This document shows, one piece after another, positions 44,333 through 51,470 of a stretch of DNA of 51,470 bases (the stretch's first letter is position 1; each line of letters starts with the position of its first letter). This DNA comes from Cohnella luojiensis (GTDB lineage Bacteria > Bacillota > Bacilli > Paenibacillales > Paenibacillaceae). The stretch covers positions 1 through 51,470 of the forward strand of contig NZ_SOMN01000039.1 of the NCBI RefSeq assembly GCF_004564235.1. Reading direction: 5' to 3'. Both the position numbers and the translations under genes were made by a program. The notes beneath the pieces are model-generated. The model searched no databases, was not told where the DNA came from, and was given only the letters and a program-made list of their open reading frames with translations.

Positions 44333-45459
44333 GCGCGGGCTTAGATCTCGAGGAGAACAAACGTTATTTCAGCAAGGAATTGCTTCAATGGTATCAGAGG
44401 GAGCGTCGCGACTTGCCCTGGCGAAGAAGCCGTGATCCCTATCACATCTGGGTATCGGAAATTATGCTGCAGCAGACTCGCGTCGAGACGGTTATTCCGT
44501 ATTTCAATCGCTTCGTAGACCGGTTTCCATCTCTACGCGAGTTAGCCGAAGCGCCGGAGGAAGAGGTTCTTAAGCACTGGGAGGGATTGGGGTATTACTC
44601 CAGGGTTCGCAACCTGCAAACCGCGGTACGCGAAGTCGTAGAGCATTACGGCGGTCGGGTCCCTAGCAATAAGAAGGACGTATCTAGCTTAAAAGGAGTC
44701 GGACCTTATACGGCGGGCGCAATACTCAGTATTGCGTATAACCAATCCGAGCCTGCGGTAGACGGGAACGTGATGCGGGTGCTTTCGCGTTACTTCTGCT
44801 TGGAGGATGACATTGCTCGTTCATCCACTCGGATTTCCATCGAAGGACTTGCCCAAGAACTGATTCCTGGCGGAGAAGCCGCCGACTTTAATCAGGCTTT
44901 GATGGAGCACGGAGCTATGGTGTGCACGCCGAAGTCTCCTTCCTGTCTGGATTGCCCTGTAAGGGAAGGTTGCTTAGGGCGATTGCATGGGCGCGAGCGC
45001 GAGCTCCCCGTGAAAACCAAGGCCAAGAAGCCAAGACCCGTATTCCGATTCGCGGCATTAGTGGAAGGAACGGGGTCCAACGCCGGCAAGGTGCTGGTGA
45101 GGCAACGGCCGGATTCGGGTTTGCTGGCAAGAATGTGGGAGCTTCCCCATGTCGAGGTGCCGGATGCGATGGAATGGGAATCCCTTTCTTTGGGAAAGGA
45201 ATATTTAGAGACGGCATTGGCAGAAGACGGAGTTAGGATTCTGGCGACTGAGCACGCGGTCGGGGATGCGCAGCACATATTCACGCATCTCGTTTGGAAT
45301 ATCAGAGTGTTGGCAGCCAGAGCCCATGAAGAACAGTACGTAGAAGAACGAACCTCCTATAAGTGGGTTGGTCCTGAGGATTTCGAAAGCTACGTGTGGC
45401 CTAATGTTTTTAGGAAATTGTTGACTGAATACTTTATTCATAACAAAATCGCAGGTTAA
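44329..45459 (+). CDS. mutY: A/G-specific adenine DNA glycosylase
   Basis: A 376-residue base-excision repair enzyme that removes adenine paired with 8-oxoguanine. The GTG start at 44329 overlaps the upstream stop (GTGA). Key parts: SEIMLQQTRVETVIPYF (catalytic Glu), the helix-hairpin-helix LKGVGPYTAGAILS, DGNVMRVLSR (catalytic Asp), and the iron-sulphur cysteines in CTPKSPSCLDCPVREGC. The C-terminal domain (from about 240) is the NUDIX-like part that recognises 8-oxoG. All motifs are intact. Confidence 0.96.
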   Translation: MSAGLDLEENKRYFSKELLQWYQRERRDLPWRRSRDPYHIWVSEIMLQQTRVETVIPYFNRFVDRFPSLRELAEAPEEEVLKHWEGLGYYSRVRNLQTAVREVVEHYGGRVPSNKKDVSSLKGVGPYTAGAILSIAYNQSEPAVDGNVMRVLSRYFCLEDDIARSSTRISIEGLAQELIPGGEAADFNQALMEHGAMVCTPKSPSCLDCPVREGCLGRLHGRERELPVKTKAKKPRPVFRFAALVEGTGSNAGKVLVRQRPDSGLLARMWELPHVEVPDAMEWESLSLGKEYLETALAEDGVRILATEHAVGDAQHIFTHLVWNIRVLAARAHEEQYVEERTSYKWVGPEDFESYVWPNVFRKLLTEYFIHNKIAG

Positions 45460-45495
45460 TCTGCTGACACGGGTAGCCCGCGGACCGTAAACAAA

Positions 45496-45534
45496 CATGA
45501 ACTTCGGAAATTTCACGGAGTTCATGGCTTTTTA
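45496..45534 (+). terminator. Terminator after mutY
   Basis: Stem CATGAACT/AGTTCATG with a loop of about 15 bases is followed by GCTTTTTATT. It lies 36 bases downstream of mutY. Confidence 0.75.
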
Positions 45535-45546
45535 TTCCAAGAAAAA

Positions 45547-45684
45547 ATGATATATTTTTTGTTGAGAGCGTTGACAATCGACGGCGGCACGGAAGAGATA
45601 GTGAACAATTATGACGATTACCGCTACGTTGTGGTTGATTCGCCGGATTGGGATGCGGTTATATATATGCAGATGGAGAGTTAG
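45547..45684 (+). pseudogene. Possible small ORF or gene remnant of 45 codons
   Basis: An open frame from ATG 45547 without a ribosome site. Its second half reads like a folded protein tail (DDYRYVVVDSPDWDAVIYM). It may be a decayed gene's 3' end or a chance frame. It lies in the 45460-45786 gap, where nothing else is recognised apart from the mutY terminator and the promoter of the next gene. Confidence 0.25.
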
Positions 45685-45706
45685 CGCTTAATGTTATTAA
45701 TTACCA

Positions 45707-45736
45707 TTGATAAAATCTAAAATACCCAGTCATAAT
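45707..45736 (+). promoter_or_regulatory. Sigma-A promoter of the sodium symporter gene
   Basis: TTGATA, 18 bases, CATAAT, about 50 bases upstream of the ATG at 45787. Confidence 0.5.
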
Positions 45737-45786
45737 AAGAAATCTCATAAGATGCTTATACATATGGAAAAGGTGGTCATTAATGA

Positions 45787-47316
45787 ATGGAACAACGTGA
45801 GCAGTGGGGCACCAGGGCAGGATTCATTTTGGCTGCAGTAGGTTCGGCGGTTGGTTTGGGCAATATTTGGAGGTTTCCGTATGTCGTATACGAAAATGGC
45901 GGAGGGGCATTTCTAATCCCTTATTTCTTCGCTTTATTAACGGCAGGTATTCCGATCCTATTGTTAGAGTTCGGAATCGGACGGACAGGCAGAGGGTCTT
46001 CCCCTTTATCGTTAAGCAGACTGTCCCGTAAGTTCGAGTGGCTCGGCTGGTGGCAGGTGTTGATTTGTTTCGTCATCACAACCTACTATGTTTCGATTAT
46101 TGCATGGGCTGTAAGCTATTTTTTCTACTCGTTCAACTTAAATTGGGGAGAAGATACGAAAGCATTCCTGTTCGGTACATATTTGGGTGTTCCCGGCGAT
46201 GCCGTAACGGATTCGGGGTGGAATTTAGGAGGCTTGCGGTGGCACATTCTGCTCCCTTTAATCGCGGTTTGGGCAGGGACCTATTATGTACTTATTCGAG
46301 GCATAAAGAAGGGCATTGAAAAAGTAAGCAAAATTTTCATTCCGATCTTGTTTGTCATGATGATTTTGATTGTCATTCGTGCAGTAACGCTGCCGGGGGC
46401 GGGCGTAGGATTAGATCACCTGCTCACACCCGATTTCGGCAAAATTATGCCGGGCTTTCTCGGAGGTACAAATCCGGAATGGTATAGCGTATGGATAGCG
46501 GCATATGGGCAAATATTCTTCAGCCTTTCGATCGCCTTTGCTATTATGATCACCTATAGCAGTTATATCGACAAGAAACAGGACGTCAATAACAGCGGTT
46601 TTATCATGGCTTTCAGCAACTGCGGTTTCGAATTTCTTGCAGCCATCGGCGTATTCGCAGCCATCGGCTTTATGGCTGTATCCTCAGGCAGCGAAGTGAA
46701 AGACGTGGCCGCCTCTGGAGTCGGTCTAGCTTTCGTCGTATTTCCGAAAATCATTAACGCTTTTCCCACGCTAAACGGTACGTTCGGAGCGCTCTTTTTC
46801 TTAGCGCTCGTCATTGCCGGTTATACGTCGTTGATTTCAATCGTTGAAGTATTGATAGCATCTTTGATGGACAAATTCCGCTTAAGCCGCAAGGCGGCCG
46901 TGAATGGGGTAGTCGGGGTTTGCGCGTTCGTGAGTATCGTTTATACAACCGGCGCCGGCATTGTACTGCTTGATATCGTAGACCATTTCATTAATAACTT
47001 CGGCATCGTCATTGCCGGTCTGTTTGAAGTGATTCTTGTCGGCTGGTTCGCTAATATAACTCGCATTCGGGACGATAACAATCTAGTATCCGATTTCCGT
47101 GTAGGTACTTGGTGGAATATCATGATTATCGGCGTGACTCCGCTCGTATTGCTATTCATGACTTTTAAAAATTTTCAGTTGGAATTCACGAAAGCATATG
47201 AAGGATACCCGTTTCATGCGCTGCTTACATTCGGATGGATTATCGTTGGCGCGACTTTATTGATCGCGTTCCCCCTTGCATACCTATTTAAATGGAAAAC
47301 ACAGGAGGGATTCTGA
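45787..47316 (+). CDS. Sodium-dependent amino-acid symporter of the NSS/SNF family (MetP-like)
   Basis: A 509-residue membrane protein with about 12 helices. The N-terminal motif AAVGSAVGLGNIWRFPYVVYENGGGAF forms the sodium and substrate site of the neurotransmitter:sodium symporter family. ATG 45787 is chosen because AAGGTGG lies nine bases upstream and the ATG four bases earlier stops at once. A small membrane subunit gene follows two bases after the stop, a layout known from the methionine transporter MetPS of Corynebacterium, so amino-acid (perhaps methionine) uptake is inferred. Confidence 0.93.
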   Translation: MEQREQWGTRAGFILAAVGSAVGLGNIWRFPYVVYENGGGAFLIPYFFALLTAGIPILLLEFGIGRTGRGSSPLSLSRLSRKFEWLGWWQVLICFVITTYYVSIIAWAVSYFFYSFNLNWGEDTKAFLFGTYLGVPGDAVTDSGWNLGGLRWHILLPLIAVWAGTYYVLIRGIKKGIEKVSKIFIPILFVMMILIVIRAVTLPGAGVGLDHLLTPDFGKIMPGFLGGTNPEWYSVWIAAYGQIFFSLSIAFAIMITYSSYIDKKQDVNNSGFIMAFSNCGFEFLAAIGVFAAIGFMAVSSGSEVKDVAASGVGLAFVVFPKIINAFPTLNGTFGALFFLALVIAGYTSLISIVEVLIASLMDKFRLSRKAAVNGVVGVCAFVSIVYTTGAGIVLLDIVDHFINNFGIVIAGLFEVILVGWFANITRIRDDNNLVSDFRVGTWWNIMIIGVTPLVLLFMTFKNFQLEFTKAYEGYPFHALLTFGWIIVGATLLIAFPLAYLFKWKTQEGF

Positions 47317-47318
47317 GC

Positions 47319-47423
47319 ATGAGCGCAGCGGCGATCTGGATGTTTCTATTCGGGGCGATCTTGTTATGGGGCGGACTCGCTCTTACGATTACTATAGCGG
47401 TTAAGAAAAGTAAAAAGTCGTAA
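47319..47423 (+). CDS. MetS-type small subunit of the NSS transporter
   Basis: A 34-residue single-helix membrane protein beginning two bases after the symporter stop; GGAGGGATT upstream (47304-47312) is its ribosome site. The frame is a hydrophobic segment (IWMFLFGAILLWGGLALTIT) followed by a Lys/Ser tail. MetS-type proteins have this size and placement and are needed for activity of their NSS partner. Confidence 0.85.
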   Translation: MSAAAIWMFLFGAILLWGGLALTITIAVKKSKKS

Positions 47424-47438
47424 GAACAAGCGACTCGG

Positions 47439-48329
47439 TCATTCCCCCGAAAACGTGCGGACAAACCGGCGGGGGGAAACGCCCTCGGCTTGCTTGAACG
47501 CCTTACTGAATGCATACACGCTTCCGTACCCGATTTTCTCGGCAATCGAGGTAAGGGAGAGACGACTGTATATCATCAGTTCCTTCGCTTTTTCGATCCG
47601 GTGGCGAATTTGGAATTGATGGGGAGACAAGCCGTACTTTTCTTTGAACAAGCGGGAGAAGTGAAATACGCTTAAGCAGGCGATTCTGGACAGATCCTCT
47701 AAACTCACGGTCTGGCTGTAGTTGTCCATAATGTGCGTCACAGTCTGATCGAGCACCTTCTGATGAAGAGCGAGGCGGTTGTTTTGCTGCGCTTCCAGCC
47801 CTTTGACCAACTGATACAGGATGCGCAGAACGATTGATTTTTGCAGGATCGTGAAATCGGGATCCCTTCTGTCATAGGCATGGATCAGCTTCTGCAGGTT
47901 GTTGTAGATTTCCATGTGATTGCCGATCCGGATAATATCCGGGATCTCCAGAACGGAACCGAGAATGTCCGGCCGGATTAACCGTCTCTCTTCCTTCGGG
48001 CATTCTTTCAATGTTTTATGGTTGATCGGAACGTCCTCGAAATCCTCATAATACAACACGTCGAAGTGAATGTGAGGCATCCAGCTTTCCCCCGCCGAAC
48101 CGAGAAACTCATGCTCCTTGCCGGGTTTGAACAGAATGATGTCCCCCGGGACTATCGTATGGAATTCATTGTCGATACGAATCGATAATTCCCCTTTTTC
48201 CAAATAAAGAAGCTCGTAATCGAAAATGATGCGCGCCTTCATCTTCATTTCGGGTACTCGATGATTCCATGCCCTTCGGATATTCGGCGAGAATTGCATC
48301 AGCAAATTGTTGTTATGGTCGCCTTTCAT
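47439..48329 (-). CDS. AraC-family regulator, probably of the divergent GH172 gene
   Basis: A 296-residue regulator. The N-terminal cupin-like domain (LLYLEKGELSIRIDNEFHTI, DIILFKPGKEHEF) is followed by a C-terminal AraC DNA-binding domain (LSRIACLSVFHFSRLFKEKYGLSPHQF and IAEKIGYGSVYAFSKAFKQAEGVSP). ATG 48329 is preferred, with GGGTGAG upstream; the longer frame to 48386 adds a hydrophobic start without a ribosome site. It is divergent from a glycosidase gene, the common arrangement for a sugar-responsive activator, and convergent with the symporter subunit (15-base gap). Confidence 0.9.
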   Translation of the reverse strand: MKGDHNNNLLMQFSPNIRRAWNHRVPEMKMKARIIFDYELLYLEKGELSIRIDNEFHTIVPGDIILFKPGKEHEFLGSAGESWMPHIHFDVLYYEDFEDVPINHKTLKECPKEERRLIRPDILGSVLEIPDIIRIGNHMEIYNNLQKLIHAYDRRDPDFTILQKSIVLRILYQLVKGLEAQQNNRLALHQKVLDQTVTHIMDNYSQTVSLEDLSRIACLSVFHFSRLFKEKYGLSPHQFQIRHRIEKAKELMIYSRLSLTSIAEKIGYGSVYAFSKAFKQAEGVSPRRFVRTFSGE

Positions 48330-48539
48330 TTCAACACTCACCCTAACATTAAGCAAGAATGGATAAATAATAACAATTAGCAACAAAGAAATTCCGCATA
48401 GTATTTGATAATATCAATAATGTAAACGTTGCCATTAATAAAATCAGGAACATACTGTAGCAATTTCAATTATATTATGCGCGGCAGATTACGGCAATGG
48501 ACTCTCAACCGTCAATCTCGGAGATGAGGGGAGGTAAAC

Positions 48540-49622
48540 ATGAACAACTTTAACGGATTAGATATGGGACTAGGCAGTTTGGCAAGATTATCGGACGCGA
48601 AGACGCGTTCGATCAGCCCGGAAAACTTCAAGGGTGAAAAAGGAAAGGGTGGCATGGCGACGGAAGGTACGGGAGCGGACTGCGCGCGCGATCTGGGCAT
48701 CGGGTGGAAGGTGTCTCCTTCGGTCGAAATCGATCCGGGCGCTACATTCACTATGGGATATATTGAGGGTCCGGGAGCTATACAACATATCTGGTTAACC
48801 TGTTTCCCGACGTTCTGGCGCAACTTGATTATCCGTTTCCACTGGGACGACGTAGAGCAGCCATCGGTCGAAGTGCCGGTGGGCGACCTTTTCTGCAACG
48901 GATGGCAGGAAAGATGCAATGTCAATTCGCTTCCGATCGCCGTCAATCCGGCCGGAGGGATGAACAGCTATTGGCTTATGCCGTTCCGTAAATCCGCTCG
49001 CATGACGGTCGAGAACAAGTCATCGGAAAAAGCGGTCATTTACTATCAAATCGACTATACATTGACGGAAGTGCCGGATGACGCGGCGTACTTCCATGCA
49101 CAGTGGCGTCGCAGCAATCCGGTCCAGTATAAAGACGTGCATACGATTCTTGACGGGGTAAAAGGGCAAGGGCATTATGTCGGCTGCTATCTGGCATGGC
49201 AGGTGAATAACAACGGCTGGTGGGGAGAAGGCGAAATCAAGTTCTACATGGACGGTGACCGCGAATTCCCGACCATCTGCGGAACGGGTACCGAGGATTA
49301 CTTCGGCGGAGCATGGAACTGGGAGCAGCCGATCGGGCAGTACAGCACGTATTCGACGGCGTACCTCGGCATGCACCAGTTGATCAAGCCCGACGGGTTA
49401 TATCGCAGCCAGCAAAGATTCGGAATGTACCGTTGGCACGTGATGGATCCGATCCGCTTCGAGAGCGACCTTAGGATCACGATTCAAGATCTCGGCTGGC
49501 GCTCGGAAAGACGATATTTGCCCCAGCAAAGCGATATCTCTTCGACGGCTTTCTGGTATCAAGCCGAACCTCACGCCACGTTCTCTCCGTTGCCTGGCAA
49601 TGACGAGCGAGAAGTAATTTAA
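48540..49622 (+). CDS. GH172 (DUF2961) family glycosidase
   Basis: A 360-residue protein of the DUF2961 family, now GH172, whose members act on fructofuranoside or arabinofuranoside linkages, for example in difructose dianhydride or arabinan. Jelly-roll-type sequences are visible: GPGAIQHIWLTCFPTFWRNL, QPSVEVPVGDLFCNG and the conserved GTGTEDYFGGAWNW, which carries a catalytic-type Glu. No signal peptide, so it is cytoplasmic. The start ATG 48540 follows GGGGAGG. The gene stands alone with a terminator downstream and an AraC activator upstream. Exact substrate cannot be read from sequence. Confidence 0.9.
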   Translation: MNNFNGLDMGLGSLARLSDAKTRSISPENFKGEKGKGGMATEGTGADCARDLGIGWKVSPSVEIDPGATFTMGYIEGPGAIQHIWLTCFPTFWRNLIIRFHWDDVEQPSVEVPVGDLFCNGWQERCNVNSLPIAVNPAGGMNSYWLMPFRKSARMTVENKSSEKAVIYYQIDYTLTEVPDDAAYFHAQWRRSNPVQYKDVHTILDGVKGQGHYVGCYLAWQVNNNGWWGEGEIKFYMDGDREFPTICGTGTEDYFGGAWNWEQPIGQYSTYSTAYLGMHQLIKPDGLYRSQQRFGMYRWHVMDPIRFESDLRITIQDLGWRSERRYLPQQSDISSTAFWYQAEPHATFSPLPGNDEREVI

Positions 49623-49634
49623 AAGACGATTATG

Positions 49635-49684
49635 GAAGCTACCCAAAGGTCTGAAAAGACTTGAGGAGTAGCTTCTTTTTTTTT
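49635..49684 (+). terminator. Terminator of the GH172 gene
   Basis: Stem GAAGCTAC/GTAGCTTC with a 25-base loop is followed by nine or more T residues. Confidence 0.8.
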
Positions 49685-49799
49685 CTATTTTTCTAAGTCG
49701 TTGAGGTAACCTTCGGTGTTTCGATTAAATAAGGCAAGAATGCCGTTCGCGCAACCGTGTCCGAGAGGACGACGATTAGTCCCCCGATCTATCACTAAT

Positions 49800-49814
49800 T
49801 GATAATAATTATCA
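49800..49814. promoter_or_regulatory. Fur box (7-1-7)
   Basis: TGATAATAATTATCA is an exact match to the Bacillus Fur operator TGATAATnATTATCA. It lies just upstream of the promoter of the following iron-related genes. Confidence 0.9.
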
Positions 49815-49820
49815 TTTTCA

Positions 49821-49849
49821 TTGACATGGTAGCGATGTCTATATAAAAT
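49821..49849 (+). promoter_or_regulatory. Iron-regulated sigma-A promoter
   Basis: TTGACA (49821-49826), 17 bases, TAAAAT (49844-49849). The Fur box ends seven bases upstream, so iron-bound Fur should block this promoter. Confidence 0.75.
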
Positions 49850-49865
49850 CGATGTTAAATAGGAG

Positions 49866-50210
49866 ATGAACCGATTGTACGCTCTGGAAACTCGCGATTT
49901 GTCGACAGCACGTAAGCCGAGCGTTGGAGACGACAGGGACCAGATCGAAGTGCTCAATTTGCTTTATTCGCTTAACGCCAGCAAGGGGCGTACGATCGTC
50001 ATGGTGCTTCACGATATCAATCTTGCATGCCGTTACGCGCATCATATCGTAGCCATTCAAGATCAACAAGTTTACATCGAAAGCTCGCCGGAAGAAGTCG
50101 TGACATCGAGCATGATTTGAGGGGTCTTCCGCATGAAGGCAAGCGTCATCCAAGACGCTCTGTACGGATCGCCGATGTGCGTACCGCACGGCAAGGGAAG
50201 GACAATCTAA
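49866..50210 (+). pseudogene. Decayed siderophore ABC transporter ATPase (FecE/FhuC-like) with in-frame UGA
   Basis: The frame of 114 codons from ATG 49866 begins like the ATPase start (MNRLYALETRDLS) and then jumps to its C-terminal part: QIEVLNLLYSLNA, IVMVLHDINLACRYAHHIV (H-loop) and SSPEEVVTSSMI. The Walker A, signature and Walker B regions are missing, a deletion of about 150 codons. An in-frame TGA at 50118 interrupts the tail, yet the same frame continues with YGSPMCVPHGKGRTI, the normal family ending, to a TAA at 50208. So one deletion and one stop mutation. It sits behind a Fur box and before a FhuF-like gene; the promoter, still intact, now mainly serves that gene. Confidence 0.85.
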
Positions 50211-50228
50211 ACAAACGAGGGAAAAGCG

Positions 50229-51014
50229 ATGCTGATCGAATATACACCGGAAGAAATCGACGTGTTAGTAAAAGATCACCGATTGGCGCTTGAGCCGTCA
50301 GCGGACAGACGGTATTCCATGCCTGCAACCGTTCTGCTGGACCAAGACAAAAGCCTGGCTTATCTGGATAAGGTCGGGAGCATATTCGAAGCCGCGTCCA
50401 ACGTCGCGAATGCCTCGCTTTTCGCCAAGAGGTACAGCTTCTTGATTATTGCATCCAGCCTATATGCGATGAGTCGATATGACAAAAGCCTGGATTACTC
50501 CATCGGGAATTGTCATGTCGAATCCCATCATCAAGGCCAAACCTGGCTGCCGAAGGTGCGCTTAACCGATTGGCAAGTCACTGCGCCAGGGGAGGGTGGC
50601 CGGAACGAATGGCGAGATCAAGTGATCCGCAACGTATTCGCCGACAATTTGTCCAAAGCCTGGCGCGCTCTGTCCAAATCGGCTTCTGTCTCAATTTCCG
50701 TCCTATGGGAGAATACGGCGATTTACGTTTACTGGTTGTACGAGAATAAATTCATGGAAGGAGCCGACGCCGAGCTTAAGGTACGGCTGCAAGCCGACTA
50801 TGATTACCTGCGTTCGGAAGCTCCAGCTCACCTATTCGGAGTAACGAAGAATCCTCTAGCCAAATTCGATAGTCCTAAAGTCGTCACCTGTGCTTCAGAC
50901 CATCCCATTCGTATTCGTAAAACCTGCTGTTATTACTATCTGGCTTCGGATGAATCGAACGATTTTTGCTCCTCTTGCCCCAAGCGGCATTATGAAGCGG
51001 TCTCCATAGGCTAA
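50229..51014 (+). CDS. FhuF-like ferric siderophore reductase
   Basis: A 261-residue protein with the C-terminal iron-sulphur cysteine motif of FhuF-type reductases: KTCCYYYLAS..FCSSCPKR, that is CC-x10-C-x2-C near residues 232-247. FhuF-type proteins reduce ferric iron in imported siderophores in the cytoplasm. ATG 50229 follows ACGAGGGAAAAG. It lies 18 bases after the decayed ATPase in a Fur-controlled unit. The stop codon lies in the loop of a perfect hairpin (51004-51023). It looks intact even though its former transporter partner is lost here. Confidence 0.88.
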   Translation: MLIEYTPEEIDVLVKDHRLALEPSADRRYSMPATVLLDQDKSLAYLDKVGSIFEAASNVANASLFAKRYSFLIIASSLYAMSRYDKSLDYSIGNCHVESHHQGQTWLPKVRLTDWQVTAPGEGGRNEWRDQVIRNVFADNLSKAWRALSKSASVSISVLWENTAIYVYWLYENKFMEGADAELKVRLQADYDYLRSEAPAHLFGVTKNPLAKFDSPKVVTCASDHPIRIRKTCCYYYLASDESNDFCSSCPKRHYEAVSIG

Positions 51015-51023
51015 CGCCTATGG
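51004..51023. repeat. Perfect hairpin at the end of the FhuF-like gene
   Basis: CCATAGGC-taac-GCCTATGG, eight base pairs with the stop codon in the loop. It may end transcription weakly (no T tract) or mark the site near which the IS605-type element inserted. Confidence 0.5.
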
Positions 51024-51063
51024 ACCCTTCAAAGTGCTGCTAACCCACTTTTAACTACCCTCC

Positions 51064-51165
51064 TTGAACCTCTCATGACTGAAGTCACGAGATTCTTGGG
51101 TAGTCCCCTCTACCGAAGAGAAATTTACCAAGCTAACCCTGTCGTCCCGACAGTTCGTGTAGCGT
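51064..51165 (-). ncRNA. Omega-RNA (reRNA) region of the second tnpB element
   Basis: Downstream of the tnpB stop, minus strand, are stacked hairpins: GTGTA..TACAC overlapping the stop, CTGTCG-gga-CGACAG, CTCT..AGAG and TCTCGTGACT..AGTCATGAGA, ending GAGGTTCAA. This is the standard form of a TnpB guide-RNA scaffold, whose last bases TTCAA are followed by the guide. The scaffold end is near 51064, so the guide would be the minus-strand sequence from 51063 down. Confidence 0.65.
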
Positions 51166-51470
51166 TTACACGGTAAGCAGTCTTTTGCCTTCGGCAAGTA
51201 TGTTTAGGCTTGCGTTGAAATCTCTATCGTGATGCGCTTCACATTCAGGGCAATCCCATTCACGCAACTTTAAGTCCTTAACGTCTTTGTTTTTGTAGCC
51301 ACAGCAGGAACATAATTGACTGCTTGCAAATGTTTTGCCAACTGCTACAACAATACGACCATACCACTTCGCTTTGTACTCCAGCATCGAGCGAAATTGG
51401 GACCAGGAAACTTCGTTGATCGCCTTGGCTAACTTATGATTCTTGACCATGTCGGCTACTTGTAAATCTT
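51166..51470 (-). CDS. tnpB: IS200/IS605-family RNA-guided nuclease TnpB, C-terminal part, cut by window edge
   Basis: About 100 C-terminal codons of a TnpB, open at the window end. The RuvC tail is complete: [17 protein letters not shown], the four-Cys zinc finger [16 protein letters not shown], and the last catalytic Asp in [13 protein letters not shown]. It ends in GKRLLTV and is followed by its omega-RNA region. The visible part shares no residues with the tnpB piece at 1-614, so whether they are copies of one element cannot be judged. Confidence 0.92.
   Translation of the reverse strand, partial: DLQVADMVKNHKLAKAINEVSWSQFRSMLEYKAKWYGRIVVAVGKTFASSQLCSCCGYKNKDVKDLKLREWDCPECEAHHDRDFNASLNILAEGKRLLTV

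Noticed and set aside
45685..45786. SAM or other riboswitch before the MetP-like symporter
   Set aside because: No conserved riboswitch core was found; only a promoter-like pair of hexamers is visible.
49685..49957. Minus-strand frame opposite the Fur box
   Set aside because: No ribosome site or family; it crosses the Fur box and promoter of the plus-strand unit.
1..51470. tRNA or rRNA genes, prophage and integrative-element att sites
   Set aside because: None recognised by eye; no integrase or phage structural genes are present in the window.

Overview
The window looks like chromosomal DNA of a spore-forming member of the Paenibacillaceae (Paenibacillus or Cohnella type). The reasons are strong AGGAGG ribosome binding sites, Bacillus-type promoters and operators (sigma-W-like, XylR, Fur 7-1-7), bacilliredoxin, a sporulation-kinase-like histidine kinase, and repeat-rich intergenic regions. 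All assignments come from reading the sequence and translations by eye; no database search was run.

Layout. 1-975: the 5' part of an IS605-type tnpB, a highly structured element end and the 3' remnant of a lost gene. 1116-13416: a long tellurite/stress (ter) locus behind a near-perfect sigma-W-type promoter. It holds three TerD proteins plus one of the same family with a GTG start, a TerD-TerA fusion, TerC, a five-gene biosynthetic module (CitE-like C-C lyase, PRTase-TRSP, StiP/PELOTA, HAD phosphatase, ATP-grasp) and a membrane coiled-coil protein with TelA. Internal terminators and a 51-bp tandem repeat divide it. 13613-17210: a heterodimeric ABC exporter of BmrCD/YheIH type. 17211-19767: 23-bp palindromes, small or unknown proteins, an AIM24-family protein and an ECF-like sigma factor. 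19814-25025: a split chromate transporter pair, a SWIM-SNF2 helicase and an ArsR-type repressor, all on the minus strand. 25090-26073: three copies of a repeat module, each with a 9-bp minisatellite.

26132-30256: xylR and divergent xylAB with a clear XylR operator. 30444-37544: a small unknown protein, a LacI repressor and, divergent from it, an operon for an amylo-alpha-1,6-glucosidase-like enzyme and a sugar ABC importer with no ATPase gene; three LacI-type operators lie at the junction. 37572-45459: HI0933-type flavoprotein, orphan histidine kinase, two spore-type small proteins, bacilliredoxin, nadE, acpS, an AraC regulator and mutY. 45787-49622: a MetP/MetS-like sodium symporter pair, an AraC regulator and a divergent GH172 (DUF2961) enzyme. 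49800-51014: a Fur box, a decayed siderophore ABC ATPase and an intact FhuF-like ferric reductase. 51064-51470: the 3' part of a second tnpB and its omega-RNA region.

How the genes work together. The ter locus probably forms an envelope-stress and metal-sensing system in which TerD/TerA/TerC proteins act with a small-molecule pathway built from lyase, phosphoribosyltransferase, phosphatase and ATP-grasp enzymes. This architecture is already described for ter systems in general. The xylose, glucan and fructan/arabinan-type genes suggest a plant-polysaccharide lifestyle. The least explained parts are the noncoding repeat families (25.1-26.1 kb, 17.3-17.5 kb, 11.3-11.4 kb) and the decayed Fur-controlled gene with an in-frame UGA.
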